Of a DNA stretch of 64,000 nucleotides, positions 24,056 through 32,188 are shown piece after piece. A model generated the notes under the pieces. That model was not told the origin of the DNA and did not search any database. It was given only the letters and a program-made list of their open reading frames with translations. Location: positions 1 through 64,000 of the forward strand of contig SBBQ01000078.1 of NCBI GenBank assembly GCA_005239635.1, given 5' to 3'. The DNA is from Uliginosibacterium gangwonense (GTDB taxonomy: Bacteria; Pseudomonadota; Gammaproteobacteria; Burkholderiales; Rhodocyclaceae). Positions within the stretch are counted from its first letter, which is position 1. Each line of letters opens with the position of its first letter. A program made the translations under genes and the position numbers.

Positions 24056-25249
24056 ATGCCCACAACCATCACGTTTTTTCCCGTCGACAACGGGGACATG
24101 ACCCTCATCAAGTTCGGCGACCTCGACGCAACCACCCTGCTGATCGACGTAAACATCCGGCAAGACGCCGACGACCCTGGGAAGGACGTGCGCGACGTTG
24201 CCAAGGATCTGCGTGATCGGCTGAAGAAGGATGAGAACGGCAGGCCGTATGTCGATGCGTTCCTGCTGAGTCACCCAGACCAAGACCATTGCCGAGGCCT
24301 GACCCGACACTTCCACCTGGGGCCGTTGGACAAGTATCCGGATGACAAGAAGGACGACAAGGACAAGAAGATCGTGATCCGCGAGATGTGGTCGTCCCCG
24401 ATCGTGTTTCGACGCGCCAGCAAGACGCACACCTTGAGCGATGACGCCAAGGCATTCAACACGGAGGCGCGTCGGCGCGTACAACTGAACCGCGACAAGA
24501 ATTTCGTAGTCGGGAACGGCGACCGCATTCAGATCATGGGCGAAGACATCGACGGAAAAACTGATGATCTCACCTCGATTGTGCGGAAGGTGGACACGCG
24601 CTTCTCGACAATCAACGGCAAGAGTTCCGCATTCTTCTCCGCGTTTCTTTTGGCACCCCTGGATGCCCAGGACGACGAAGAAGAGGAAGAGTGCTTGGTC
24701 AAGAACCAGTCCAGCGTGATCCTGAACATCACATTGGCTGCTGACGCACAGACGCCGGATGGCGCGAAATTCCTTACTGGTGGCGATGCCGAGGTATTCA
24801 TCTGGAACCGCCAGTGGCAGCGCCACAAGGCCGAAGCCGATGTGCTTGAATACGACATCATGCAGGCACCGCATCACTGTTCCTGGCATTCGCTGTCCTA
24901 TGACAGTTGGTCCGACTACGGCGAAAAGGCCAAGCTCGATGCCGACGCCCGCAAGGCGCTTTCGCAGACCCGCGACGGCGCCGTCATCGTCGCCAGTTGC
25001 AAGCCGATCGCAGACGACGACAGCGATCCGCCCTGCATACGCGCAAAGCGTGAGTACGTAGCAATCGTGGACGAAGCAAAAGGCGAGTTCTACTGCACGG
25101 GCGAATATCCGAGCGAAAAATCCGTGGAGCCCCTCGTTTTCACCGTCACCGCTCAGGGTGTGCAGCCTCCCTCGAAGAAGGAAGCAGGATCGAAGGCCGC
25201 GGCCGTGATCACCTCCGCGCGCACTCCCATGCCGCACGGGGCATCATGA
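24056..25249 (+). CDS. Metallo-beta-lactamase-fold protein 1 of the ubiquitin-like locus
   Basis: A 397-residue MBL-fold protein of the ComEC/RNase-like branch. Motifs: an opening FFPVDNGDMTLIKFG, the metal motif HPDQDH at residues 73-78, LTGGDAE near residue 242 and APHHCSW near residue 275. Insertions between motifs are long and charged (PDDKKDDKDKKI; DAQDDEEEEE). The last 35 residues are a low-complexity tail rich in Lys, Ala, Ser and Pro ending in PHGAS. The stop codon overlaps the start of the E2–E1–JAB gene by four bases. It could be a nuclease or cyclic-nucleotide hydrolase, and its tail could be the target of the conjugation enzymes; both are inference. Confidence 0.8.
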   Translation: MPTTITFFPVDNGDMTLIKFGDLDATTLLIDVNIRQDADDPGKDVRDVAKDLRDRLKKDENGRPYVDAFLLSHPDQDHCRGLTRHFHLGPLDKYPDDKKDDKDKKIVIREMWSSPIVFRRASKTHTLSDDAKAFNTEARRRVQLNRDKNFVVGNGDRIQIMGEDIDGKTDDLTSIVRKVDTRFSTINGKSSAFFSAFLLAPLDAQDDEEEEECLVKNQSSVILNITLAADAQTPDGAKFLTGGDAEVFIWNRQWQRHKAEADVLEYDIMQAPHHCSWHSLSYDSWSDYGEKAKLDADARKALSQTRDGAVIVASCKPIADDDSDPPCIRAKREYVAIVDEAKGEFYCTGEYPSEKSVEPLVFTVTAQGVQPPSKKEAGSKAAAVITSARTPMPHGAS

Positions 25250-27501
25250 CGGGCGCCATTGCAGACGCACTGCATCAACTTCAGCGGCATAGGGGCCTTG
25301 TCCGCGTTGGCGAGCCAAGGAAAAGTGGTGAATCGACGCAGATTGAAGTCGATGTTGCTGTTGAACTGCCGAGCAGGTCTCGGCGCAATGGCGTATCCGA
25401 GACCGGCGTGCGCTCGGTCGAGACATGCGTTCTGGTATTCGGCAGGGACTGGCCCCTGTCCGCACCCAAGCCATTCTTGCGTGCGGACTTCCCGCTCAAC
25501 TTGCCGCACATTAACCCCCATCGCGAAGGCGAATTGGTCTCGCCTTGCCTGTTCGAGGGGTCGTTGGATGAGCTGTTGCATCGGTTTGGTCTGGACGCCA
25601 TTGTCGATCAGCTAATCGTTTGGCTGCACAAGGCCGCAGCCGGGACATTGCTGGACCTTGAACAGGGATGGGAGCCGACGCGTCGAGACAGTTGTCCTTC
25701 GACCCTTGTATTCAGTGCCGAGAAGGTCGCGGCCGCCGCTCCCGCTGACGGCACGATTTTGATGGTTCCCGCAGGCTACGTGACGATTGATGGCGAGCTA
25801 TACGCCATCATAAATGCCGAACTGACTGCTCAAGTCGATCCTGTGTTCTATCAGGAGGTTCACAACGACAAGTTGGGGAAATGGGGAAATGGCCATACCG
25901 CGGCCTTCATTGCGCGGGCTCCAATGACCGACGGCCACCCGCATGTGGTCGGCCACTATCAACCCGAGACGGTTGTCGATCTCGCGACGTTGCTTGATCG
26001 AGCAGCGGAACTCGGCGTCGATCGTGACGCTTTGGCTCAAGGCTTGGACGGCTACTACGGGCGTTCGATTCTGGATATGCAGCAAGACTCGCGTGGCTGG
26101 ATGCATGGCTTGTATGCGATTGTGATTCTGACTGTTCAAAGACCAGCGTCGCTTGTGGGCTCACCTGGGAGAAGTATCGAGGTATTGCCCTACGTGGTGC
26201 GCTATGAACTCAACGCTCAATCGCTCCTGGAGCGAAACGCCACTGTTCACCCAGCTTTTCACGCACATGCGTTGTCTCCCGAACTGCTGGCAAGAACGTC
26301 CGGCATTCCATCAGCGGTCACATCGCAGCCGCTGGTCATGCTCGGCTGCGGAAGCGTGGGATCGAAAATCGCGATGCAACTGGGGCGAGCGGGTTTCGGC
26401 TCAATGACCTTCGTCGATAACGAGTCCATGTCGCCTCACAACGCGGCCCGGCATGCACTCATTGAGCGGGCATCGGTGCTGGTCCCACCTCGGAAGTCGG
26501 CGCTGATGAAGACGGCCTTTGAGTCGCTGTCGCATCTTCAATCGCGAGCGTTCGACACCGACGCAGTGACTCTCTTGGTCGATGCTGCGCAGTTTGCCGC
26601 AACCGTTCCGCAGGATGCGGCCCTCATCGTGGATGCGACGGCCTCACTTCAGGTGTTGGCCGCAGAAACACAATCAACGGCGCTGCACCAATCCCTTGCG
26701 CGGTTGGCACGGATCGTGATGTATGGCCAGGGGCGCTGTGTCGCGGTTTTGCTCGAAGGGCCTGGTCGCGCCGGTCGGGTTGACGACCTCACGGCATTCT
26801 TGTTCGAGTGCTGTCGGTTTGTGCCGGAACTGCGGGCGTCGATTGCCGGCGATACGTCTGAGCCGACGCGTATTTTTGCGGGCGACAACTGCCGTTCACT
26901 GACGATGCCAATGTCCGATGCCGTTGTTTCGCGTTCTGCTTCATTGGCTGGCCTGCAACTGGAACGCTGGCTTGTTGGCGGACTTCCGAAAGAGGCGACG
27001 CTTTGCGCCGGGGTCTCGGATGCCGAAGGCCTCGGCATGGCATGGACCAGCGCCAGCCTCGGCCCGACCACTGTGCTCGACGTAGCAGACGATGGTGGCT
27101 GGAACATTCGGATTCTGCACCCTGTCGTGCAAGCGATCCATGCTGATGCGCTGCACTGGGGCGCTTTGGAAACAGGCGGAGCCTTGGTCGGTCGCATCTC
27201 GTTTGAGAATCGAACCATCACCATTGCGGGCATCGTGGATGCGCCGCCTGACAGCATTCGGGAGGCCGCCCGCTTTATCCTCGGGACGAATGGACTTGTT
27301 CAAAATTTGCGCACGGCGAATGGAACCTCTTTGGGGTATTTGGCCTTCATCGGAACTTGGCACAGCCACCCGAAAGGCGGCGCACATTCGGGCATAGACC
27401 GAAATACATTGCGCAGTATTGCCGAGGATGCTGGCGGCCTTCCCGCTGTGTCGTTGGTATGGACTCCGACGGGACTCAGGTGTGCGGTGGATCGTTGGTA
27501 G
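25246..27501 (+). CDS. E2–E1–JAB triple-domain ubiquitin-like conjugation protein
   Basis: A 751-residue fusion of three modules. Residues 1-140 look like a prokaryotic E2 (UBC fold) with FGRDWPLSAPKPFLR, INPHREGELVSPCL and candidate active cysteine C101. After a linker of about 200 residues, an E1/ThiF-type adenylation domain runs from about 355 to 600, with the nucleotide loop LGCGSVGSK (366-374) and FVDNESMSPHNAARH; CC in FECCRF or C in GRCVAVL may be the E1 cysteine. Residues 625-751 are a JAB/JAMM metallopeptidase with E642 (ALETGGALVG) and HSHP-x5-S-x2-D (H706, H708, S715, D718). The protein thus has activating, conjugating and deconjugating parts in one chain. No ubiquitin-like partner is encoded nearby. 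Confidence 0.88.
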   Translation: MTGAIADALHQLQRHRGLVRVGEPRKSGESTQIEVDVAVELPSRSRRNGVSETGVRSVETCVLVFGRDWPLSAPKPFLRADFPLNLPHINPHREGELVSPCLFEGSLDELLHRFGLDAIVDQLIVWLHKAAAGTLLDLEQGWEPTRRDSCPSTLVFSAEKVAAAAPADGTILMVPAGYVTIDGELYAIINAELTAQVDPVFYQEVHNDKLGKWGNGHTAAFIARAPMTDGHPHVVGHYQPETVVDLATLLDRAAELGVDRDALAQGLDGYYGRSILDMQQDSRGWMHGLYAIVILTVQRPASLVGSPGRSIEVLPYVVRYELNAQSLLERNATVHPAFHAHALSPELLARTSGIPSAVTSQPLVMLGCGSVGSKIAMQLGRAGFGSMTFVDNESMSPHNAARHALIERASVLVPPRKSALMKTAFESLSHLQSRAFDTDAVTLLVDAAQFAATVPQDAALIVDATASLQVLAAETQSTALHQSLARLARIVMYGQGRCVAVLLEGPGRAGRVDDLTAFLFECCRFVPELRASIAGDTSEPTRIFAGDNCRSLTMPMSDAVVSRSASLAGLQLERWLVGGLPKEATLCAGVSDAEGLGMAWTSASLGPTTVLDVADDGGWNIRILHPVVQAIHADALHWGALETGGALVGRISFENRTITIAGIVDAPPDSIREAARFILGTNGLVQNLRTANGTSLGYLAFIGTWHSHPKGGAHSGIDRNTLRSIAEDAGGLPAVSLVWTPTGLRCAVDRW

Positions 27502-27546
27502 AGGTAAAGCCGCCAGTACTTTATTGGCATAGAACGAGAGGAATGT

Positions 27547-28617
27547 ATGGCCGACTACTTCGAGATCGATTTTCTTGGCGTCGAAACAGCGAAAAGCGGG
27601 GATGCGATCACGCTGCGCTATTCGGTGAATGGCACGGAGGGCGTGCACGTCGTTGACGGTGGGTATCTGGATACGGGAGACCAGATCGTCGAGCATCTGA
27701 AGACGTACTATGGAACAACAGTCATCGACCATGTGATCCTCACACACCCCGATCGCGATCACGCTAATGGGCTGCGAAAAGTCCTGGAGCAATGCACGGT
27801 CAAAAATCTTTGGATCAACAGGCCGTGGATCTATGCAGCTCAGTTGATTGATCGATTCGAGACCTATGAATCAGTTGAAGCACTGAGACGGAAATTGCGC
27901 TCCATCTACGATGCCACGGCAATTCTTGAGGATCTTGCGGTTGAGAAGGGAATTCCAATCCATGCCCCTCTTCAGGGGCAGAACATCGGTCCCTTCATGG
28001 TGATGGCACCCACACTAGATCGCTACTTCGACCTGATCGTGGACTCCGCGAAGACACCGGAAGCTGTTGAAGAAAGTGTTTTGGATAGCGCACTGAGCAG
28101 CATATTCCGGGCGGTGAAGGCCGCGACCGCCTACATCAAGTCCCTGTGGGGCGAGGAACATTTTCCGCCGGAGCCTACCAGTCGTGAAAATGAAATGAGT
28201 GTGGTCCAGTCGGCTGTTCTGAACGGTCATCGTGTCATGCTTACTGGCGATGCCGGGCGTGAAGCGCTGCAAGAGGTTATTGACTACGCGCCTTTTGCCG
28301 GACTCGCGTTGCCAGGCATTCGGTATTTCCAGGTGCCTCATCATGGTGGGCGGCACAATGTTTCGACTGAAATCCTGGATCAACTGGTCGGGCCACGATT
28401 GGACAGCATGCCGGACAAGCATACTTGGAACGCCATATGCAGCTCCGCCAAGGAGGATGAGGATCATCCTCGGAAGTCGGTGATTCGTGCTGTATTACAC
28501 CGGGGTGGGCACTGGGCGGCAACCGAAAGCAAGAATCTCCGCATCGGGGCGGGCATTACCCGCGATGGCTGGGTATCAATTCCTCAAGCAGAGTACCCCG
28601 AAGAGCAAGAGAGTTGA
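27547..28617 (+). CDS. Metallo-beta-lactamase-fold protein 2 of the ubiquitin-like locus
   Basis: A 356-residue MBL-fold protein, distinct from protein 1. It opens with YFEIDFLGVETAKSGDAI, has VVDGGY, the metal motif HPDRDH (residues 67-72), LTGDAG near residue 235 and VPHHGGRHN near residue 260. The set of motifs is complete, so it should bind two metals. It ends without a glycine tail (EEQES). It starts 45 bases after the E2–E1–JAB gene and closes the operon. Substrate unknown; related proteins cut nucleic acids or small nucleotides. Confidence 0.8.
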   Translation: MADYFEIDFLGVETAKSGDAITLRYSVNGTEGVHVVDGGYLDTGDQIVEHLKTYYGTTVIDHVILTHPDRDHANGLRKVLEQCTVKNLWINRPWIYAAQLIDRFETYESVEALRRKLRSIYDATAILEDLAVEKGIPIHAPLQGQNIGPFMVMAPTLDRYFDLIVDSAKTPEAVEESVLDSALSSIFRAVKAATAYIKSLWGEEHFPPEPTSRENEMSVVQSAVLNGHRVMLTGDAGREALQEVIDYAPFAGLALPGIRYFQVPHHGGRHNVSTEILDQLVGPRLDSMPDKHTWNAICSSAKEDEDHPRKSVIRAVLHRGGHWAATESKNLRIGAGITRDGWVSIPQAEYPEEQES

Positions 28618-28671
28618 GGGGGCGGTTTGAGCGTGACGTGCTGTTCATTGGCTTTCTGCCGCCAACGTTAT

Positions 28672-28787
28672 GAGCGTCCCGGCGTTCCGCCGTCGGACTC
28701 GCGGGCTGCGCCCCGCGCCTCATGCCGAGTCGCGGCCATCCGGCTTTGATTCCTGACGCCCCCCGGCCCTGCGGGCCTGCGCTTGCC
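28672..28787 (+). repeat. GC-rich direct repeat, left copy
   Basis: About 115 bases beginning GAGCGTCCCGGCG and ending TGCGCTTGCC. They recur in diverged form at 29906-30037 on the other side of the 28811-29827 gene. Shared landmarks include GCCGCCGTCGG-like, GCCGAGTC and CGGCTTTGAT stretches. Confidence 0.75.
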
Positions 28788-28810
28788 TAACTACCAGGTA
28801 CTTGCAATCT

Positions 28811-29827
28811 ATGCATGCGATTTCGCTCTCTGAGTTTCCAATTTCTGTGCTCGAACTCCATACATGGTCGTGGTGGCGAAGGTTTTGGAAACGACCGCCA
28901 GCGCTTGTACGGAAACGTTGTGAAGCTTGGTGTGAGCTATTGGGGTTCAGGGAGGCGGCAGGAAAAGGTGTGTGCTTCAACACTCCAAAATCAAAGATTT
29001 TTGATGACTCGCGCCGTCGATGGGACATCCTGGACAATCTTGACCGCAGCAACTTTGCTTTGCGGAGTCGCTTTCCGGTCTCAGCCTGGGGCGCTAAGGA
29101 GGCTTTCCAAAGTCCTCATGGATCGCTAGTGCAAGTGGCGATGGTGCCTGACTTTGAATGCGACGCAAGCGATATAGAGGGAATCTCCGCTAGTAAGTCG
29201 GCAGATATGCCACACGAAAGTGTGGACGTTTTTGGTGCCTACTATATTGATGAGCAGAATCGATTTGCTAGAAAAGGAAAGCCCCCGCTCAGACTGGATG
29301 ATGCAAGCTTAAAAGAGCTTTGTTCTCATGGCGAGATCAGGCTACTGCACGGACGTGGCTCAGACACGTTTAGCGTGCGAGCTTGGGATGGCCGTTTGTT
29401 CATTGATAACAGTGGTGGTTCTCACCATCTCGCAGGTGCCGTGCATGTTGCCAAGCGCATTGGCGCGCGAATTCCCCTGGCCTCGAAACTCTATCTCTAC
29501 CGGCTCAACCATTTGACTGTGCAATGGCTGCTCGATGGGTTTCATCTGCTATTGCTCCCCAAGGATTTGGCCGGGCAGATACTATGGTCTGTGAAGAGTT
29601 TGGTAGGTTCTGGTTCGAACATGGAGTTCCCACCTGTACTGGCCAAAGGCACGCTTTTGGCATTCCCTCGGGGTTCGCAAATCGCCGAGTGCGTGATGGC
29701 AGAACTATTGAGTCAGGGGCACCACGATTTGGGCAATGATTTGAGGGAGGCGCTGACTGCGCAACAGCGGTTCTTGGCTGAATCGACGACTCCATGGACA
29801 AAACTATTTTCATCTCCAACCTGCTGA
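28811..29827 (+). CDS. Uncharacterised protein, possibly DUF6685
   Basis: A protein of about 338 residues with no catalytic motif I can name. The segment VRAWDGRLFIDNSGGSHHLAG (two parts: VRAWDGRLF and IDNSGGSHHLAG, about residues 195-215) faintly recalls the G-H-H/R-LAA motif of ParB/Srx-like domains and a DUF6685 family that I recall only vaguely. Base composition is clearly lower in GC than the ICE backbone. The gene is bracketed by a direct repeat (28672-28787 and 29906-30037), so it looks like a separately acquired cargo gene. I chose the ATG at 28811; a TTG nine bases upstream is possible. Confidence 0.55.
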   Translation: MHAISLSEFPISVLELHTWSWWRRFWKRPPALVRKRCEAWCELLGFREAAGKGVCFNTPKSKIFDDSRRRWDILDNLDRSNFALRSRFPVSAWGAKEAFQSPHGSLVQVAMVPDFECDASDIEGISASKSADMPHESVDVFGAYYIDEQNRFARKGKPPLRLDDASLKELCSHGEIRLLHGRGSDTFSVRAWDGRLFIDNSGGSHHLAGAVHVAKRIGARIPLASKLYLYRLNHLTVQWLLDGFHLLLLPKDLAGQILWSVKSLVGSGSNMEFPPVLAKGTLLAFPRGSQIAECVMAELLSQGHHDLGNDLREALTAQQRFLAESTTPWTKLFSSPTC

Positions 29828-29905
29828 CGATGCGCTAAATGCGTGTGGTCACGTCGTTACCTATGGATTGAGAGTTTGAAGTTTCAGAGGAACGTAGCGA
29901 CAGAA

Positions 29906-30037
29906 GAGCGTCCCGGCGTGCCGCCGTCGGGCTCGCGGGCGTTGCCCCATGCCTCGTGCCGAGTCATGGCCATGCGGCTTTGATCCCTGACGCCTCCGGC
30001 CTCTCTCTACGTTCTCGGCCTGCGCGCTGCGCTTGCC
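29906..30037 (+). repeat. GC-rich direct repeat, right copy
   Basis: Partner of 28672-28787. It ends in the 17-mer TGCGCGCTGCGCTTGCC (30021-30037), which also occurs at 31497 and, with one change, at 31833 and 35821. Confidence 0.75.
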
Positions 30038-30060
30038 CATCCGTCGTCTCTGCGGGCGGG

Positions 30061-30232
30061 GGGTGGGCGGTTTTGCTGTTCCCTTCACCGTATCACGGCG
30101 TTCTCGCCGTCAAGGGCTGCGCGCGCTTTGCGCGCTTGCGTCCTGGCGGCCGTCGCTGCCCCCTGACTGCTTGCGCTGCGCCGTGCTGGAGCCGGTTCCG
30201 GGCAATTCCGCCCGAGCAACCGGAGCACGATC
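30061..30232 (+). repeat. Leader repeat upstream of radC
   Basis: A 172-bp stretch that is nearly the same as 30841-31015 upstream of the next gene. Shared blocks are CTTCACCGTATCACGGCG, TTCTCGCCGTCAAGGGCTGC, CCCCTGACTGCTTGCGCTGC and TTCCGGGCAATTCCGCCCGA, ending in GCAACCGGAG, the ribosome binding site. The middle parts differ. Confidence 0.85.
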
Positions 30233-30739
30233 ATGTCGCAACTTTCTCTATCTCTCGATTCCTCGCTGCTGGTGCGTGACGACCAGGGGCGTTATCTGCT
30301 GGCGACTGCTGACCAGATTCTGGAAGCAGCCCGGTACGTCATCGACCAGAAGACCCCGCGTGGGACGTTGTTCACGTCGCCGGCGCTGGTCAAGGACTAC
30401 CTGCGCACCAAGCTGGCTAGCTTCGAGCATGAGGTCTTCGCTGCCTTGTTCCTCGACAGCCAGAACCGTCTGATCGAATACGTCGAGTTGTTCCGCGGCA
30501 CCATCGACCAGACATCGGTCTATCCGCGCGAAGTCGTGAAAACGGCACTGCATCTCAATGCGGCGGCCGTGATCTTTTCGCACAATCATCCGAGCGGAAA
30601 TTCCGAGCCGAGCCAGGCGGACAAGCTGCTGACTCAGCGCCTCAAGGAAGCCTTGGCGCTGGTGGACGTGCGCACACTGGATCACATCGTTGTCGGCGGC
30701 GAGGCCACAACGTCATTCGCCGAGCGTGGCCTGCTCTGA
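30233..30739 (+). CDS. radC: RadC family protein (JAB domain)
   Basis: A 168-residue short RadC-like protein of the kind carried by ICEs and plasmids. It has the JAMM motif HNHPSGNSEPSQAD near residue 120 and the upstream FHGTI-like FRGTIDQTSVYPREV. The N-terminal helix-hairpin-helix of chromosomal RadC is absent. The biochemical role is unsettled; mobile-element copies may protect or process transferred DNA. A ribosome binding site within the leader repeat and a terminator right after the gene make it a one-gene unit. Confidence 0.92.
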   Translation: MSQLSLSLDSSLLVRDDQGRYLLATADQILEAARYVIDQKTPRGTLFTSPALVKDYLRTKLASFEHEVFAALFLDSQNRLIEYVELFRGTIDQTSVYPREVVKTALHLNAAAVIFSHNHPSGNSEPSQADKLLTQRLKEALALVDVRTLDHIVVGGEATTSFAERGLL

Positions 30740-30740
30740 A

Positions 30741-30762
30741 CCCAGGGGCTTCGGCCCTTTTT
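30741..30762 (+). terminator. Rho-independent terminator after radC
   Basis: GGGC-TTCG-GCCC (30746-30757) followed by five thymines. Confidence 0.75.
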
Positions 30763-30840
30763 GCTGCGTCCGGCGGCGCAGCTCCGGCCCTCTCGGGCCT
30801 GCGCGTGCTGCGCACTTGCCGAAGGCAGGTGTGCGTCGGT

Positions 30841-31015
30841 GGTGGTGTGAGGCGGTCTTGCTGTTTCCTTCACCGTATCACGGCGTTCTCGCCGTCAAGG
30901 GCTGCGCGTGCCAGCACGCTTGCGGCCCTCTGGCCGTCCTTGACCCCTGACTGCTTGCGCTGCGCCGTGCTGGCGACGGTTCCGGGCAATTCCGCCCGAG
31001 CAACCGGAGATCGTC
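30841..31015 (+). repeat. Leader repeat upstream of the 31016 gene
   Basis: Second copy of the radC leader (30061-30232). Both end in the same AACCGGAG ribosome binding site just before an ATG, so the two genes may share a translational or transcriptional control. Confidence 0.85.
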
Positions 31016-31405
31016 ATGAACGACAAATCACACGTTTCCCTCGAACAGCATGTTTGCCTGGTCTGTGGCAAGGCGTTCGACACCGGCGCCATCCTGCTGG
31101 ACAAGCGCCTTCGCGCGAGCATGGAGCGCCACACGGCGACGGGCTGGGGCCTGTGCGCCGAGCACCAGAAGCTGGCCGACGATGGTTTCGTCGCGCTGGT
31201 CGAATGCGACCCACAGCGCAGCGGCTCGCCGGGCGGCCGCCTGAAGCCCGAGCAGGCTTATCGCACGGGCCGGCTGGCGCATCTGAAGCGCCACGTGTTC
31301 GCCCAGATGTTCAACGTGCCGATCGAGGCCAACCAGCCTTGCGTCTTCGTCGAACCGGGCGTCATCGAGCAACTTGAGGCGATGGTGTCGGCGACGGCGA
31401 GCTAA
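31016..31405 (+). CDS. ICE backbone protein with zinc-ribbon-like start
   Basis: A 129-residue protein often found beside radC in such elements; I know no function. It begins with CLVCGKAFDTGAILLDKRL, a CxxC that could bind a metal with the later WGLCAEH. The C-terminal half (HVFAQMFNVPIEANQPCVFV) is well-formed and globular. It is expressed from a copy of the radC leader and ended by its own terminator. Confidence 0.75.
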   Translation: MNDKSHVSLEQHVCLVCGKAFDTGAILLDKRLRASMERHTATGWGLCAEHQKLADDGFVALVECDPQRSGSPGGRLKPEQAYRTGRLAHLKRHVFAQMFNVPIEANQPCVFVEPGVIEQLEAMVSATAS

Positions 31406-31422
31406 TCGCGCGCCAACAACCC

Positions 31423-31458
31423 GGCGCGTCGTCCTTTCGGGCGACGCGCCTTTCCTTT
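31423..31458 (+). terminator. Rho-independent terminator
   Basis: GGCGCGTCG (31423-31431) pairs with CGACGCGCC (31442-31450), followed by TTTCCTTTT. Confidence 0.78.
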
Positions 31459-32188
31459 TGCCGCGCCCGATGTCGATGGCTTCGCGCCTGCGGTGCTGCG
31501 CGCTGCGCTTGCCTCCAGGGGACAGCCCTGCGGGCTATCCCCGCCGCGCGATGCTTGGCGCCCCTCGATACCGCCGAACCGGCTGCGCCGGCTCGGCCAG
31601 AAACCAGCAACTCCATCACAGAGCGGGCTTCCCGATGCCTGGGGCATCAGGCTTGTCCAGGGCGTGGTGCTCATCGAATCTTGAAGTCCGGGCGTCCCCG
31701 GCCAGGAAACACAGCCGGTCGCGCTGTCGTGCTGCGCATCGAGCCGCCTGCGGCGTCTCGCCCCATTCGGGCTTCCATCGTTCCCTCGCCCCGCTCGGCT
31801 GACGCCTCCGGCCCGGCTTCCAGATCCGGGCCTGCGCGCTTCGCTTGCCGTGCGGTCAGCACATCAAGGCGGCCGTTGCCTGTCCAGCCGTCTTCCTTCG
31901 CTCATCACCGTGTCCGCGACTGTAGCCCGCGGCCATGTGCCGTCAAGGCGCGCAGGGCCGTGTCCTCGGCTGCGCCTGCGGGCCGCACCAACCCTGCGCT
32001 TACCTCCTTGACGGCCCCCGTCCGCGCGCTCCTGACCGTCGCGGGCGATGAACTCAGGAAAGACGGTGGCAACGAGGCCAACCGGGTTCCTCGTGCCGAC
32101 CGCACCGAACAGCCGAAAGGCGGGGCTCCGAATCTTGGAATCCGGTGTGCGGTGTGAACAGCAAACCTTTTTTGTCAGGAGAAAGACC
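31459..32188. other. Long gene-free spacer before the DUF932 gene
   Basis: About 730 bases with open frames on every strand but no recognisable protein. It holds two of the 17-mer repeats (31497-31513, 31833-31849) and a block (31497-31601) that recurs at 35821-35927. The end supplies GGAGAAAGACC, the ribosome binding site of the DUF932 gene. Confidence 0.6.

Larger units (their letters stand above)
29828..30232. other. Long gene-free spacer before radC
   Basis: About 400 bases without a convincing gene. It holds the right copy of the repeat flanking the previous gene and the leader repeat directly ahead of radC. It is GC-rich and palindrome-rich and is probably transcribed leader or recombination debris. 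Confidence 0.6.

Noticed and set aside
24011-25237. Long open frame opposite MBL protein 1 (408 codons, - strand)
   Set aside because: It is a shadow of the real gene in GC-rich DNA; the + strand frame has clear MBL motifs and start/stop coupling.
19254-28617. A CD-NTase (cGAS-like) gene that would make the locus a standard CBASS
   Set aside because: None of the proteins from the integrase to 28617 shows the GS...DxD nucleotidyltransferase pattern. The regulator and conjugation enzymes alone do not make it CBASS.
22269-28617. A small ubiquitin-like protein ending in Gly-Gly
   Set aside because: No short frame in either strand of the locus looks like a beta-grasp protein with a C-terminal GG; both MBL proteins end without it.
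31459-32188. Protein-coding gene in the spacer before DUF932
   Set aside because: Several frames are open on both strands but none has a ribosome binding site, a plausible composition or a recognisable domain.
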